From Cheilinus undulatus (Eukaryota; Chordata; Actinopteri; Labriformes; Labridae), in contig NC_054867.1 of assembly GCF_018320785.1 (NCBI RefSeq), positions 50,591,355 to 50,655,354 of the forward strand: a stretch of DNA of 64,000 nucleotides. Direction: 5' to 3'. This document shows positions 1-12,012 of this stretch, piece after piece (position 1 is the first letter of the stretch; the number at the start of each line of letters is the position of its first letter). Below the pieces are notes generated by a model. That model saw nothing but the letters and a program-made list of their open reading frames with translations, made no database searches and had not been told where the DNA came from. Both the position numbers and the translations under genes were made by a program.

Positions 1-1177
1 CCAGATATGGTAGAAGGAAGCGCCACCCCTCGAGCATCTTTTGGGCACCCACATTCACGCTATTTGATGTGACGGTGAAGCAAAACATATGTGCAAATTT
101 AAAAAACCTTAGGCGAGCCAACTCCCTGTATTTGCTCATGTAGATAGGCGTGTACAGGCAAATGTTCAAGTCTGGTGTGAAGACAGCATACCACAATAAT
201 TCTATTTTTCCTTACTGCGTGAAAATACATCGACTGTTACTGAATAAACCCCTCAGAAAAGTGCCATTTAGAACCTCTTCAAATGTTCATCAAGTGAATT
301 ATGTTAAACTAATATCAATAACATATCAGTCAACTGGGAAATCTTTAGTTGGAGCCCCCCCCAAAAAACACCACAACATATGGGACAACAATTGTTAGCA
401 TATGCACAAAGAGTCTAAATTTGTTTGATTTGAACAGTTTTAACATTTCATTTACGAATTCAGTTCCAACTGACCAACATATTATTTATGCAAATATTCA
501 TATATCCTGACGTTGTGTTTTTTTGGTGCTTCTTTGGATGAAATAAGCTCAAATATATTTTAAATGTCTTATTATTTTTTCTATTGATTTTAACTCAAAA
601 AGAGATCTTTTAATGGGAGCTGGCAGCTTAAAAATCTCTCAAGCCCTAGCAGGACCAAATTTGGTCCTGCCGGCTTGATCTGAACAACCTTGCTCAAACC
701 ATTTTTACCTACACCACAAACAGCTATAAAAAAATTCAAATCAATAACAACATATCAAAGTAGCTATAGCGCTACATAGCCAGACACTTCCACCCCCTAC
801 AGGATGGTGCCTGGTACTACAGACACAAACATGGTCTCATTTGAAAGCCCAACTTAGGCTGAAGATTCAAGTCCTGTTCTTGTAGTTTCCATTTATTTCA
901 ACAGTTTCTTTTAGTTTTCTGCACTTTATTTATCACTCCTTTGTACGACTTTCTTTGAAAGGGAAATATATGGAGGTCTGGTTGATTTTGGGGCAAAATA
1001 AGAATTCTACGATGCAGTGACCACCTATAATGGCATTTGAGTAAAAAAAGTTTGATACCTGAGAATTTTCAAATGGCAGTGATAGTGCCAAATTGGGCCC
1101 AAATGGCATATGAGGGGATTTCGCCTGGGTAATTTTCACTAAAATCTCTCTTATTTTGTCCTAATAATCCTCAAATG
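1..1177. other. intergenic, no gene seen
   Basis: AT-rich sequence with no conserved coding frame. The only notable item is the palindrome at 639-678. Confidence 0.6.
639..678. repeat. near-perfect 40-bp palindrome
   Basis: A perfect 22-bp palindrome (649-670, centre CCAAATTTGG) is flanked by TCAAGCC (639-645) and its complement GGCTTGA (672-678), leaving only three and one unpaired bases between the paired blocks. It could form a cruciform or a hairpin RNA. Confidence 0.85.
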
Positions 1178-1800
1178 CAGGTGTGTCAAACTCAATCACA
1201 GCAGGGGCTGGATTCTGGATTCAGGACTAACCTGAGGGTCTAACAGGGTCACCTTTTTATCAAGAAACTGTAAACCTTGCTTCACCAGTAATAAAATATG
1301 AAAAAAACAAAGCACTGATGATAAATGATTTTGACATTTAAAAAGTTAAAAAAAAAAAAAAAAGATAAGTTTGAAGGCTCACAATCTGAGAAAAGTAAAT
1401 TTATTAGTTAAAAAATATCAAAACATTCAATTGAAAAAGGAAAAAACTGTTTTTAATGGCAAATGTATTAGAGAGAAAGTCAAAATCATGGGTTTAAAAG
1501 GTCAAAATACAAAATAAAATTTGTAATCATGAAATTAAAAGTCAAAATATGATTCAAAATTTTAAATTGTGAGTCTAAAAGGTCAAACTATGGGATTATG
1601 ACGTCAAAGTTTGGAGTTGAAAATATGAATAACTAGTTAAAAAGATAAAAATATCACTTCAAATGTAGAACTAGGAATCTTAAAGCTCAAAATATTATAA
1701 GAGAAGTCAAAATTATGAGTTGAAATGCTCAAAGTATGAAATTAAAAGTCAGAATCCCAAGTTTGAGTCCTAATTGTGAGATGCTATTATAAATGCAATT
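1178..1800. mobile_element. hAT-like non-autonomous repeat, copy 1
   Basis: Opens with GTGTGTCAAACTCAATCACA, followed by AT-rich degenerate short repeats (gtcaaaatatgag-like, about 15-20 bases). The opening ~200 bases recur at 22608-22800 with shared landmarks (ggtctaac, CTGATGATAAATGATTTTGA). The GTCAAACTCA start resembles a widespread fish hAT end. Element ends are not resolved. Confidence 0.5.
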
Positions 1801-3180
1801 ATAAATGCAAAGGGAGGATTTACCTACTTAAAATAGTGAAAACAAACTATGACCTGCTTATAGGTTAAATAAAGGAACGGCTTGATAAGAGGAACATCAT
1901 GGCAAATTTGGAGCTTCAAAATATTATCCCACAATTCAGTTGATGAAATGATAGTGGCAATGTCTGCTTCTTATAGAGGCAACACAGTACAAACACCAGG
2001 AAGCTCCCTTTATAGGATTTATTTAGCGACAAGACCTGCAAATCTTGAAACGTCACCTGTTGCTAAATAAATCCTTTAACGGAGCTTCCTGGTACGAGGA
2101 TCTGCCTGCTTCTTTGTGTTCGCTTTGGATCCAGCGCTAACAAAGAGATTTAGTCTAATTTGGATTTTCTCCTTCATAATGTCCACTTCTTATTCTTGAT
2201 GTGTCATTTTCCCACATTTAGGCTGGCCTATATGGCACTGAGTTATGTTTTTACCACTATAAAAGGCATTGTTGAGGGCTTTAAATCATATTTGGTCTAC
2301 TCTTCCAAGCATCCAGTGGTGCTCTTCAGTAGTTCTTCTGCAGCCTCCAAGTCTGCCCCTGTTTCTCTTTAAATCTGACTGCAGCTCTGCCGGTGAGTTT
2401 CTCACCCTGCTCTTTTAATCCAGGCTGATCACACACAGCCAGTGGAATCTGAGTGTGTGTGTGTACACCCTGAGGGATTGTCAGTCTTGTGAAACATTCA
2501 CCACACCGCTGAGAGGATATCAACTCCTCTCTCTCTTCTTGGATTGAGCTCCTGTGCTGTTGTATGTGTGCATTTGTCTTTTGTGTTTGTGGTTGTGTGT
2601 TTATATCTTCCTGCATGTTTAAGTGTGAATGTTTGAATCTTTTTATGTGTGTGTTAAGTGTGTGTGTTTAAATCTTTTTATGTGTGTGGGTTTGAGGCAG
2701 AGAAAGCTTTCAGGTCAGTGGAGCAGCAAGAAACAGATCACACTCTTGCAGGCTGTCGTATACAAACATGGCTGCCATATTGAAGCCTGGAGGCTGGTTT
2801 ATAAAAATGTGAGTGGATCATGATCTGTTAGTAAAGACTGTGTTAGATCTTCTTCCATCAGTAAATCAGAGAGTAGGAGAGCCAAAAAAAGGAAGTGAAA
2901 ATAAATAGGACAGTATACACATATACCACGTATAAATATAACACTGATACCACCTTTATATTAACAGCTCTAAATGAATTCACACCACTGTGTCTGGGTT
3001 TGAAGCAAAGCACAAGGATAACTGAAGACTTGATACACACAAGGGGATTTAAAGCCAGCTATTAGACTGTTTTTTCCCCTAAATCATCAGGAGGGCAGGA
3101 CCCATTTTAAGATTGTTTAAAACTGACTATTTGTCCAAATAATCTACAATATCTGGCGTCAGTGCAATAATTTACTGCTT
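1801..3180. other. intergenic, hairpin and GT-rich tract
   Basis: No gene recognised. It contains the hairpin at 1996-2092 and a TGTG-rich stretch at about 2450-2700. Small open frames here lack conserved features. Confidence 0.5.
1996..2092. repeat. long inverted repeat (hairpin), ~35-bp arms
   Basis: Arm 1996-2031 (CCAGGAAGCTCC...GGATTTATTTAGCGACA) pairs with arm 2058-2092 with few mismatches, around a 26-base loop. The size suits a miRNA-like precursor or a small foldback MITE. No evidence of transcription. Confidence 0.85.
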
Positions 3181-3670
3181 TCTGGAGTTGTATTTCAAAC
3201 ATTTATGATATTAAAGTCCCTGTAAAGTGATTTAAAAAATCAGTATTTTAGGTTTATTGAATGACAGGCCACTGTGTTATGAGCCACCAGACCAAATTTC
3301 AGTCATGAAAAACATCTCTAGGTTTATGAAATTAAGCCTCAAAATCATGTAAATGAGGCAGCAAAATCTGCTCTAGGATGGTGTGGGGGTGTTGTTGAAT
3401 GAGCTAAGCCACGCCCACTCACAAGAAACATGATCCTCTCAGATTAAAAGAATTCTTCTGATCAGAGCGCAGCTGCCTGGCTCTGTGGCAGAGCAGAGAG
3501 ACAGGAGTTGAGGAGTAAATTTACTGTTTTCTGGCACAAATCTCTCTGTTATGATGCTTTTAATGGCCTGTAGACCACTGTGGCTGATAGATCTGGGAAA
3601 TTTACCTCACAATGAACAAATCACAGACCTTTACAATGGGGTGACTTCAGCCATAGGGCTGTAAGTGACA
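3181..3670. other. intergenic, possible old repeat
   Basis: No gene seen. The run starting TTAAAGTCCCTGTAAAG, with a GCCACGCCCACTC motif, has the look of an interspersed repeat, but I cannot define its ends. Confidence 0.3.
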
Positions 3671-3769
3671 TACTAGGCCTTGTTGGTTTTTTACTTAGTC
3701 TGTGGTGTTATTTTGAATTATGTCACCCTCCCCTTCGGGTTTTCTGTAGTTTGTAGTGTAGTATTTTTC

Positions 3770-4320
3770 ATCCCCCTCAACCCTAACCCTTTATGGTTTG
3801 GATGTCTAACCCTAGAACTGTTTGGGTCTCCTTAGTTTGTGGTGTGTGGTTTTTTTAGTCTTACCCCACCACCCTAACCCTAACCTTTATAGTACAAGTG
3901 CCTACCCCTAGCCCTCTCTGGGTCTCCTTAGTTTGTGGTGTGTTTTTTTAGTCCCACCCTAGCCCTAACCTTTATGCTTCAGATGCCTAACCCTAGTCCT
4001 CTTTGGGTCTCCTTAGTTTTTGGTGTGATTTTTTTAGTCTTACCCCTCACCCTAACCTTTATCCTTCAAGTACCTAACCCTAGCCCTCTCTGGGTCTTCT
4101 TAGTTAGTAGTGTGTTTTTTTTTAGTCTTTACCCCGACCCTAACCTTTATCCTTCAAGTACCTAACCCTAGCTCTCTCTGGGTCTTCTTAGTTAGTGGTG
4201 TGTTTTTTTTTAGTCTTTACCCCGACCCTAACCCATACCTTTATGGTTCAGATGCCTACTCCTAGCCCTCTTTGGGTCTCCTGAGTTTGTGGTGTGTTTT
4301 TTTAGTCTCATCCCTCTGAC
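3770..4320. repeat. minisatellite, ~6 units of 85-96 bp with CCCTAA
   Basis: The landmark gggtct recurs near 3824, 3920, 4005, 4092, 4180 and 4274. Each unit has ttagt(t)..gtggtgtg, a T-run followed by agtc, and one to three telomere-like CCCTAAC motifs. Confidence 0.9.
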
Positions 4321-4439
4321 AGCGAGCAGAAAATATACGTCATTCAGTATTTGGGTAAAGTACATCACTTCCTACCCCATGATGTTGCCCCATTGCAGAG
4401 GTCTGCAACAAAAGAGCCCAAAACTTCCCACCATAGACG

Positions 4440-4790
4440 TCTGAAGCCAGATCCACTTGATAATGGCTGCTGCCAGTGTAGGGATAACCTCAGATGTAGC
4501 TGTATTATAGCAACAGTTTTATCAGAACTTGACCGCATTTATTTATCAAAACAAGAACACAGAGCCACACTGAAAGCTGTTCTTGGCAGAGATGTTTTTG
4601 CATTTCTCTTCACTGGTTTCAGCATGAGTTTTATCCACCAACACGCTCTACTATTCACAAACTACAGCAGCTCCTGCCTGTCGTGCTCATGTTACAACCG
4701 GAGCTGTGTAATGTCTACAACTTCCTTTTGTCTTGTTGCTCTGACTGGCTTGTTATGATTGTGACTGATAGAAAGTTTGTCTAATCACCT
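4440..4790. repeat. interspersed repeat (AGAGCCACACTG family), copy 1
   Basis: Contains caaaacaagaacacagagccacactg followed by gctgttcttgg. Related diverged sequence lies near 14440-14780 and 16255-16420. A 135-codon open frame across it has no conserved character. Confidence 0.4.
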
Positions 4791-5170
4791 TCTGAGAGGT
4801 TTTTATAATATATGTCCATGCAGTTGATTAGTAAATCAGTCTGTCTCTAGTGGATCTTTGCAGTTCTACAGCATTAGCCCTGGTCTGTTGCCAGCATATG
4901 GCAGAAGTTCCATTCCTAAGATAAATCTATTTTCAGTGGAGGTCACTGCCAGCTCTCATTAATCCACATAGAGCAGATCAACCCAAACAGGAACTAGAAC
5001 AGATGAAGCATTAACATGATTTTGAAATACAACACAATGCATGGACTCCTGATTATGAATCTCATCACTTTGTTGACATAATTTCCCTTCCAGTGCCAAA
5101 AGTCCCTTGTAAAACAACAGGATTGACAAGGGAAGTTAAAATTCTACCTAAAAAACACAGAATTTTATCT
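4791..5170. other. intergenic, nothing recognised
   Basis: No gene or clear repeat identified. Confidence 0.4.
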
Positions 5171-5960
5171 GACACTACATATTATTTCACTGTGCCATCC
5201 ATAAATGCAAGTTAAGGCTGTATCATGCAGAAAAAAACTTTATGGGAACATGATCCAGAAACACTGCTGTCTTCTCTGGACCATAGCTCATTTAAAGTGG
5301 ACTGAGGCAAAATGGAAAACTGTTCTGTGGTCAGACTAATCAAAATTTTAAATGATTTTTGGAAACTATGGGCACCATGTCCTATGGACTAAAGAGGAGA
5401 GGGACCATCCAGCTTGTTATCCTGGCTCAGTTCTAAAGCCTGCATCTCTGATGGTATGGGGTTGCATTAGTGCCTATGGCGTTGACAGCTTACACATCTG
5501 GACAGGAACTATCAACGCTGAAACAATGGGAAGATGTTTTAGAAACGTATGCTCCCATCCAGATAACATCTCTTTTAGGGAAGGCCTTGACCAAAATCAG
5601 CAAGACAATGCTGAACCACATACCACATCCATCACAACAGCATGGCTTCACAGAAGGGTCCGGGTGCTGAACTGGCCTGCCAACAGTCCAGAGCTTTCAC
5701 CAATAGAGAACATTTTGAGCAGCAGGAAAATCCAAGAAGATCCAGAAGTGTTGCACCGCTAGAATCCTACATCAGGCAAGAATGGGAAAACATTCCTGTC
5801 CCAAATTTCCAACTACTGGTCTCCTCACTTCCCAGACTTTTACAAACTGTTGTTAAAAGAAGAGGAGATGATACAAAATGGTCAACATGGTCCTGTCCTA
5901 ACTTTATGAGATTTTCAAATCATTGCATCCTGGTTTTATTTACAGTTTATACTACTTATT
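5170..5960 (+). mobile_element. decayed Tc1/mariner transposon (transposase remnant)
   Basis: Translation shows Tc1 signatures: KWTEAKWKTVLWSDQ, SLMVWGCISAYGVDSLHIW, QQDNAEPHT (normally DNAKPHT), LNWPANSPELSPIEN and a C-terminal EWENIP. Frames shift near 5645, stop codons break it, and the N-terminal DNA-binding part is missing, so it is a pseudogene. The catalytic DD34E triad is not intact. Confidence 0.85.
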
Positions 5961-6047
5961 TAAAACTAGGGTTGTACAGCATGTTACTGTCATCTAACTT
6001 TAGTTGTTGTGTAGTTGTAATAATAACAGACGACTCCACATATTTCT

Positions 6048-6092
6048 GAGGCACACCAGTGTGACACAGCACACTATTTAGGAATCACTGGC
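6048..6092. mobile_element. hAT MITE end fragment
   Basis: GAGGCACACCAGTGTGACAC...AATCACTGG matches the right end of the complete MITE at 14860-15462 with a few changes; the left end is absent. Confidence 0.6.
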
Positions 6093-6739
6093 AAAATTTA
6101 CATCATTGTTTTGTCTGTTGCACTAGATTACAGCATCTAGATGTTCATCAGCAGTAGTACAGCACGGTTTATATTTAATGTGTGAATCAGTGTTGCTGTG
6201 ATTTTGACAGACTGTTTAAAGACGTGAGTAAATCTGCAGCTGTTGAGTTCATTGTTGGTTAACATTTATAGAAACATGACACTGAAAGTCATTCAGTGAG
6301 CATTAAATCTGTTTTAAATGAAATTATGAAATAAACCAATGACAAGTGTTTTTCTCTTAGCTCCTGAAGAAAACCATCCACAACAGGCTCCACATAGCAG
6401 AACTGCCAGTGTTGAATTCACTCTAAGCATGTTAAATTTAACACTAGAGGAGTGTTTATGTGTCCCCTCTTCTGAGTGTTGATTTAACATTTAAAGTGTT
6501 AAAACATTTAAAGTCAACCTACTGTGTTTATTTTCAACACTCACGGTGTTGCTTTTTACACAAAGTGTAATTTTAACACAATATTGTGTTATTTCCTTTC
6601 ACATTGGATGTTATTCTAAGGGTATTATGTAATTTTGATTCTTTACACAGTGCAAATTATTGTTCATACTTTATAAATATAGATCACCATCTTGCATTAA
6701 ACAACTGTGACAATCAGGTGTCTTATAGCAACCATAGAG
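6093..6739. other. intergenic, AT-rich, possible MITE
   Basis: 6400-6600 is rich in short inverted AACAC/GTGTT motifs (taacactag, gagtgttga, cacggtgttg). A similar style is seen at 7915-8090. No gene. Confidence 0.35.
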
Positions 6740-7490
6740 CAGTGGTTCTCAACCTTTCCAGCCCGCGACCCCCAAAATAAAGGAGCCAGAGACCAGGGAC
6801 CCTAACAGTACCTGAAGGTGGTTGAACACAGCCACAATCAAGAATAGTCATGTGCAGACAAGGCCGCACATAAGGGGGGATAAATGGGAGAGCTTTCTTG
6901 AGCCCAGCCATACTGGGGGTCAGCAAAATCATGGTCCACACTACAGTTAAGTTGCAATTACCATATTTAATATTCAACCTGAATAAAAACAAATCTTAAC
7001 AAAGCAACAAATATCTTTTTTATTAATTTGTGCCATAGTAGATAGTCTTAAATCTAAATTGTTTTTCTTAAAAACAGAATTAAAATGGATTGAAAATAGC
7101 TAAAATGAGTTAAAATGGCAAAAAATGGTGGAAAGGGTGGTGAAATGGGATTTTAAAAGTAGAGGAAAAGGGTTAGGATGCCAAAAACATAGATAGGAGA
7201 GGCAGCAATAAATGGCAAAAATAGGCTTAAGGAGTGGTGAAAGGGGATTTAAGCGGCAGAAATGGGTGGAAACTTTGGTGAAATGGGAGTTAAAAGTGGG
7301 AAAAAGTGGATTAAACTGGCAAAATGGGTTAACTTAGGCAGAGAAGTTGGCAGAAGTGGGTAAAACTTGCAAAAATGGGCATAAAAAATAGTCCAACGTA
7401 CTTAAAATGGGCAAAAAAGGGTGAAAATTGGTAAATATACGTAATAATGGGTCAACAGAGACAACAATAGGCAGAAGCAGCAAGAAAATT
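6740..7490 (+). mobile_element. hAT MITE, copy 1 (3' truncated)
   Basis: Starts CAGTGGTTCTCAACCTTTCC and matches the first ~220 bases of the complete element at 46478, including aagaatagtcatgtgcag and gggagagcttctt-like blocks, then degenerate aaaatggg units. The closing inverted end is missing. Confidence 0.75.
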
Positions 7491-8713
7491 TCTTTTAGTT
7501 AAAAGTGCTTTTAAAGTGCTGTACATAAAGTTAAAATAATGAAAACAAACACCTAATAACAAGAACATTTAAAAATCGAAAAATTACTAAAACTAAAGAA
7601 ATGCTGTGATCAATCATTATTCACAGCATAGTGATGTGATTAACTTGATTAACTTTCTAATCAATTGACAGCACTAATTTTTATGTTTTTTTATCTTATT
7701 TTATTTATTATTATTATTATATATTTATATATTTTTTGAAACATGCAAAAAACTGTATATGTAATCACTGTATGTTATATGTATATTTTGCAATTGCTAA
7801 TACAACAATCTTTAAAAAAAAAAAAAAACATCTAAAACACATCAAAACACTATTCCCAGGGGCATGATGGGAAAACTCTGCCCCCCAGATTTGAAATAGT
7901 AGTGAGCAGAGCTTGGATCAATTAACTCTACAGCGTTAGAATAACACTGAAGGGACCAACTTTGTCAAATAACTCCAACTCTGAAGGCTGTCTACTCTGG
8001 ATGGAGTTAAAATTACACTTTGAGAGTTAAAATAAACTCTAAAATGTTTAACACTGTGATATTAATACTCCAGTTTTTGCTGTGTAGTCTCCAGTCTATC
8101 CATCTTTGAAAAATCCCTCATATTTATGCTCCATGGTAAACATTACAACATGTGGAGGAAGCAAAAACTTTGCATACCTGCCATTCTTACTGTAGTTAAA
8201 GTTGCTAAGCTGTGATTGGATGGCTGCTGTTTGGGGGTGGGGCTTAGTGAATGGTTGACAGCATTTTTTTCCATTCAGAAGAAGTATGTGAAGAAGTATT
8301 TCCCTTTAAACATGTTACTGCTTAACATGCAATGTTTCTGCATAAAAGCCTGTCTGCTAATAAACTTTTAGAACTATCCTTTTAGTTATTTTTCCAGTTA
8401 AAGGCAGACTGCTGAAAAAAGAATAAATCATTATACATTTAATACTCTTAAACTTTAAGTGTTTGGGTTTGAAGCCTCTCATCGAAGGCAGGAAACTGGA
8501 GATCATATAAAAACAGAGTTCAGGGGGAGAGCCTCTGTCATGCTGCTTTTCTCTGCTGTCAATCATCATGTTTTTCTGCCTCCTGATTGGCCAGCTTGTG
8601 TACTCAACAGAGAAGTCTACGCCTCCTGAGCAGTGCAGCTGTACTTTTCCACTCCAAACTGAGAGAGCATCCAACTCCATCCACTCCTCCTTCCTCCATC
8701 ACTTCATCTATTC

Positions 8714-8716
<3 letters not shown>
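7491..8716. other. intergenic, no gene seen
   Basis: AT-rich with an A-run near 7814 and AACTC/GAGTT motifs at 7915-8090. The 8520-8700 stretch is less AT-rich but has no conserved coding frame. Confidence 0.4.

Positions 8717-8756
<40 letters not shown>
8717..8756. repeat. (AC)20 microsatellite
   Basis: Forty uninterrupted bases of alternating AC. Confidence 0.98.
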
Positions 8757-8759
<3 letters not shown>

Positions 8760-9884
8760 CCTCCCCTAACACACTCACACTGGAGCAGCACAGATTTCCT
8801 CTGGAGTTTTTTTGGTCGTATTCAGAATCACAACAGTAGAAGTTTGTCTCTGATTGGTTCAGAGCTTTTTTACAAAAACAAAACAACACGCTATTTCACT
8901 GCAGTTTTCATCTGATATGTTTCAAAGTTTAAAGTGCTCCATTATTTGATAAGAATCTTTGAACATCTTTACTCTTTAAATTTGTCTGTTTGCCTCATGA
9001 ACTGTTTTGTTTCTTTCCACATTTAAAATCCTGTGGAAATGACTGCACTTAAACACATCCTCTTTTACCATCTTGTCAGTTGTTTTGCTGTCTTGTATGA
9101 ATGTTAAGCACTTTTGCAATGTTCTATATGGATATAGTAGTAATTATCTGTCATGCCATGTAAGCTCTGATAAAAAGCATCTTATTTAACCTCTTATTTC
9201 AAGGAACTTGGAGAAACACTCAGGAGGAGTTCTATTTGGTGCAGTTTGCTGCACACTGAAGGTCTCTGCCTCTGCACTGTTAACCCCACCAACACCCCCA
9301 CCACCATAGGTTGCTTTCAGACCTGGATCGTTCGTTCGTTGTTCCAAAACCACCTCTTTGCATGGCTCGTGTGAGCCAGTCCAGAATACCTGGTAAGGGT
9401 GGGCTCAGTTTGTTTATAATCGAACCACGGAGCAGTGGGAGCGCAATCGAGTCGGCAACCGGAACAAATTAGCTACTGGTTGACTCATCACAATCCAGCT
9501 GGCATATTAACAGCAGAAGCAGCTGCAGAATTGCTCGTTAAACAGCTACCAGGTAATTTAACTTACATCTGATGATCGAATGATAGGAATGATAATAATA
9601 GTTTACTGTCTAATGGAGTCTTTATACGCTTTTAGTACTCGTACTTTATGACCATAAAAAAACAGGGTCATATTTTCAATATCCACTTGTTCCACAACAA
9701 CTTAGCTCCCAGAGTTTCTCCCAGCTCGTTGAACCAGGGGAATTTGTCCTTTATAACTAAAACTTCCACTTTTAGACAACCTGGTCTCTACTTTTACATT
9801 TTAATATCAGAGCTTCTCTGCCAACACTGTGAACAAGTTCAAGAGTATAAGAGTGACTGTGTTAACTTTAGACACTTATCTGTG
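8757..9884. other. intergenic, unclassified repeats likely
   Basis: No gene seen. The GC-richer stretch at 9300-9550 (gttgctttcagacctgg, cgttcgttcgttg) looks like a repeat end but I cannot place its partner. Confidence 0.35.
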
Positions 9885-11030
9885 ATGCCACAGGTGTATA
9901 AAATCAAACACCTAGCCATGCAATCTACTTTTGCAAACATTTGTGATCCTAAACGGGTCGTTCTGAAGAGCTCAGTGACTTTAGGGGTGGTACTATGATG
10001 GATGCCACCATTGCAATAAGAGGTTCTTGAAATTTCATCCATACTGGATATACCTAACCTGGCACGACAGAAAACCACTGATAGACAGCGACTGGGAAAG
10101 GGCAGAGCCTTCGAAAAAAAACTCAGAGGGTGATTGGATAAACGACGTCGCTGCGACCGAGGAGTAAACTACAAACAGAACTGCATAACACGAACCATGG
10201 CGACTACAGACATGTCAGTACACAACTTTTGTTGTTCTTTTAACGAAGAAATGTCATCAAGTTCTGATAAAACCGGCGCTTTAGCAGCATCCACGCAAAT
10301 GTTTTCCGCCATAACTTCACCCACCTTTTGTCCCTGCTTGCTTACGTCACGACTCCGCCACCCCCGCAAGTACTGCCCCTCAATGCTGATTGGTCCTGTC
10401 ACTTTCTAACCAGGCCCAAACGGTTCAGACGGGAGCTTTGCAAGATGGATTTGCCAGTGAGAAATACGGAAACATGTGAGTCCATGCGCTTTGCAAGGTT
10501 AGGATATACCACAGTAAACTGTAAGTGATTTTATTAGAAATTGGAAGAATTTAGGAACAACTTTAACTCAGCTGTGAAGCAGAAGACCACATAAATCATA
10601 GGGTGGGGTCAATAACTGCTAAATTCACCAATGCTGATTCCACAGCTGAGGCGTTTACTGTGAACCAACTGTGAAGTTTGGTGGAGGAGGGATAATGGTA
10701 TGGGGCTGTTTTTCAGGGTTTCGGCTAGGTCCCTTATCTCCAGGCCGAGGGCTGATCTTAATGCTTCAGTATTTCAACACATTTTGGACAATGCTATGCT
10801 TCCAACTTTGTGGCAACAGGAATGCCCTAACATAACTGTGCCCCAGTGCAGAAAGCAAAGACTGTAAAGACATGGTTTGATGAGTTCAGTGTGGAAGAAG
10901 CCCATGCAGAGCTGGACTGGTGTGTGAACTAGTGCTGTATGCTGTTCTAAAGACAGAACCACGGCCTGCAGGAGACAAGCACTATGTGAAAACAGGTTAA
11001 ATGTCATTCCCCTCATTGAAAACTATTGTG
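9885..11030 (+). mobile_element. decayed Tc1/mariner copy interrupted by a MITE
   Basis: ccacaggtgtataaaatcaa, gggtcgttctgaagagctcag and the later ccaactgtgaagtttggtgg, atggtatggggctg and acatggtttgatgag blocks follow the order of a common fish Tc1. Translated pieces include VKFGGGGIMVWGCFS. Stops and deletions make it inactive. A 447-bp element splits it at 10055. Confidence 0.75.
10055..10501. mobile_element. 447-bp MITE inserted in the Tc1 copy
   Basis: Flanked by identical GGATATACC at 10046-10054 and 10502-10510. Its ends are inverted: TAACCTGGCACG on the left and the complement of TAACCTTGCAAA on the right. The duplication reads as 9 bp, or 8 bp if one base belongs to the end. It has no transposase. 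GC-rich compared with its surroundings. Confidence 0.85.
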
Positions 11031-11900
11031 ATGTAAGATCTGGATGAAACTTAGATTTTTAGTGAAAAAGTAGCATATTTCTGCTTTATTTTTCTTGCTG
11101 CTCCTTACTATTTCAAAGCAAATCAGGCCTTATTTCTGTGTTTTATATCCCAAAATAACATATTTATCTGGACTCTGGAAGGCCCTCTGGAAGGCCCTCC
11201 CCCATAATTAAAAAAAAAATTGCTCCAACTGACACTAAAAATGATCTAAGGTCACTGTATCCGATGTGTAAACAAGTCTAATGCAGAAGTGGATCAAATT
11301 TGGCAATCAACTTTGATCCTGCCGTGCGTCATCATCCAAAATGAATTATTTGCTTTGACCTGTTATTTTGGGATTTTGCCTGAACTGCCCAGCTGACTAA
11401 AAAAACAGTGGAGGCAGAGAGAGTGAGATAGGAGCGTAGAAAGCTGAACAGTTGATTATAATCTCCAGGCAGTCTCCATTTGGCCATCCTACATCAGCAT
11501 TTCCGAATAGAGGAAGTGTTCCTTTGTCTTGTTGTTATCACAGACATGTCTGAACAAACTCCTCACACTATGGCTGCCTGTTTTTACTTTGACCCGAGAC
11601 AGAAAACAAGGCCTGATTGGATATGGGGCAAGTGGAAGGCAAAATAAGAACTTATGAATATTTAATTTCAGTGTATTAACAATTCTGGTCTATATATGAA
11701 CACATACTCTCCTTTATCCCTGTAAAGAATGTTCACATTTTAGCTATGTTTTAGTTTCTGTGTTTTAGATACACTTTACCAATGTGGTTGTTTTTATATA
11801 TTAAAATTGTTTCTTCTTGTGTAAGGAGTCATTTAGGTAATTTGCGTTTGTGCGTCATTTCTTTAGATAACCTTCTGTAAAACTACAATTTTCCTATTTA
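11031..11900. other. intergenic, no gene seen
   Basis: A short direct duplication of tctggaaggccc occurs at 11174-11199. Nothing else recognised. Confidence 0.4.
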
Positions 11901-11902
11901 TG

Positions 11903-12012
11903 ATCCATTCATCAATTCATCCATCCATCCATTGATCCGTCCGTCCATCCATCCATCCATCCATCCACCCATCCATCCATCCATCCATCCATCCATCCAT
12001 CCATCAATTCAT
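11903..12012. repeat. (CATC)n microsatellite
   Basis: About 100 bases of ATCC/CATC units with a few variants (ccgtccgt, ccaccc). Confidence 0.95.

Noticed and set aside
3770..4320. True chromosome end (telomere)
   Set aside because: CCCTAA words are embedded in longer units, not in a pure hexamer array, and genes lie on one side only of an internal position.
5352..6049. Overlapping frames as fish genes
   Set aside because: They are frameshifted pieces of one Tc1 transposase.
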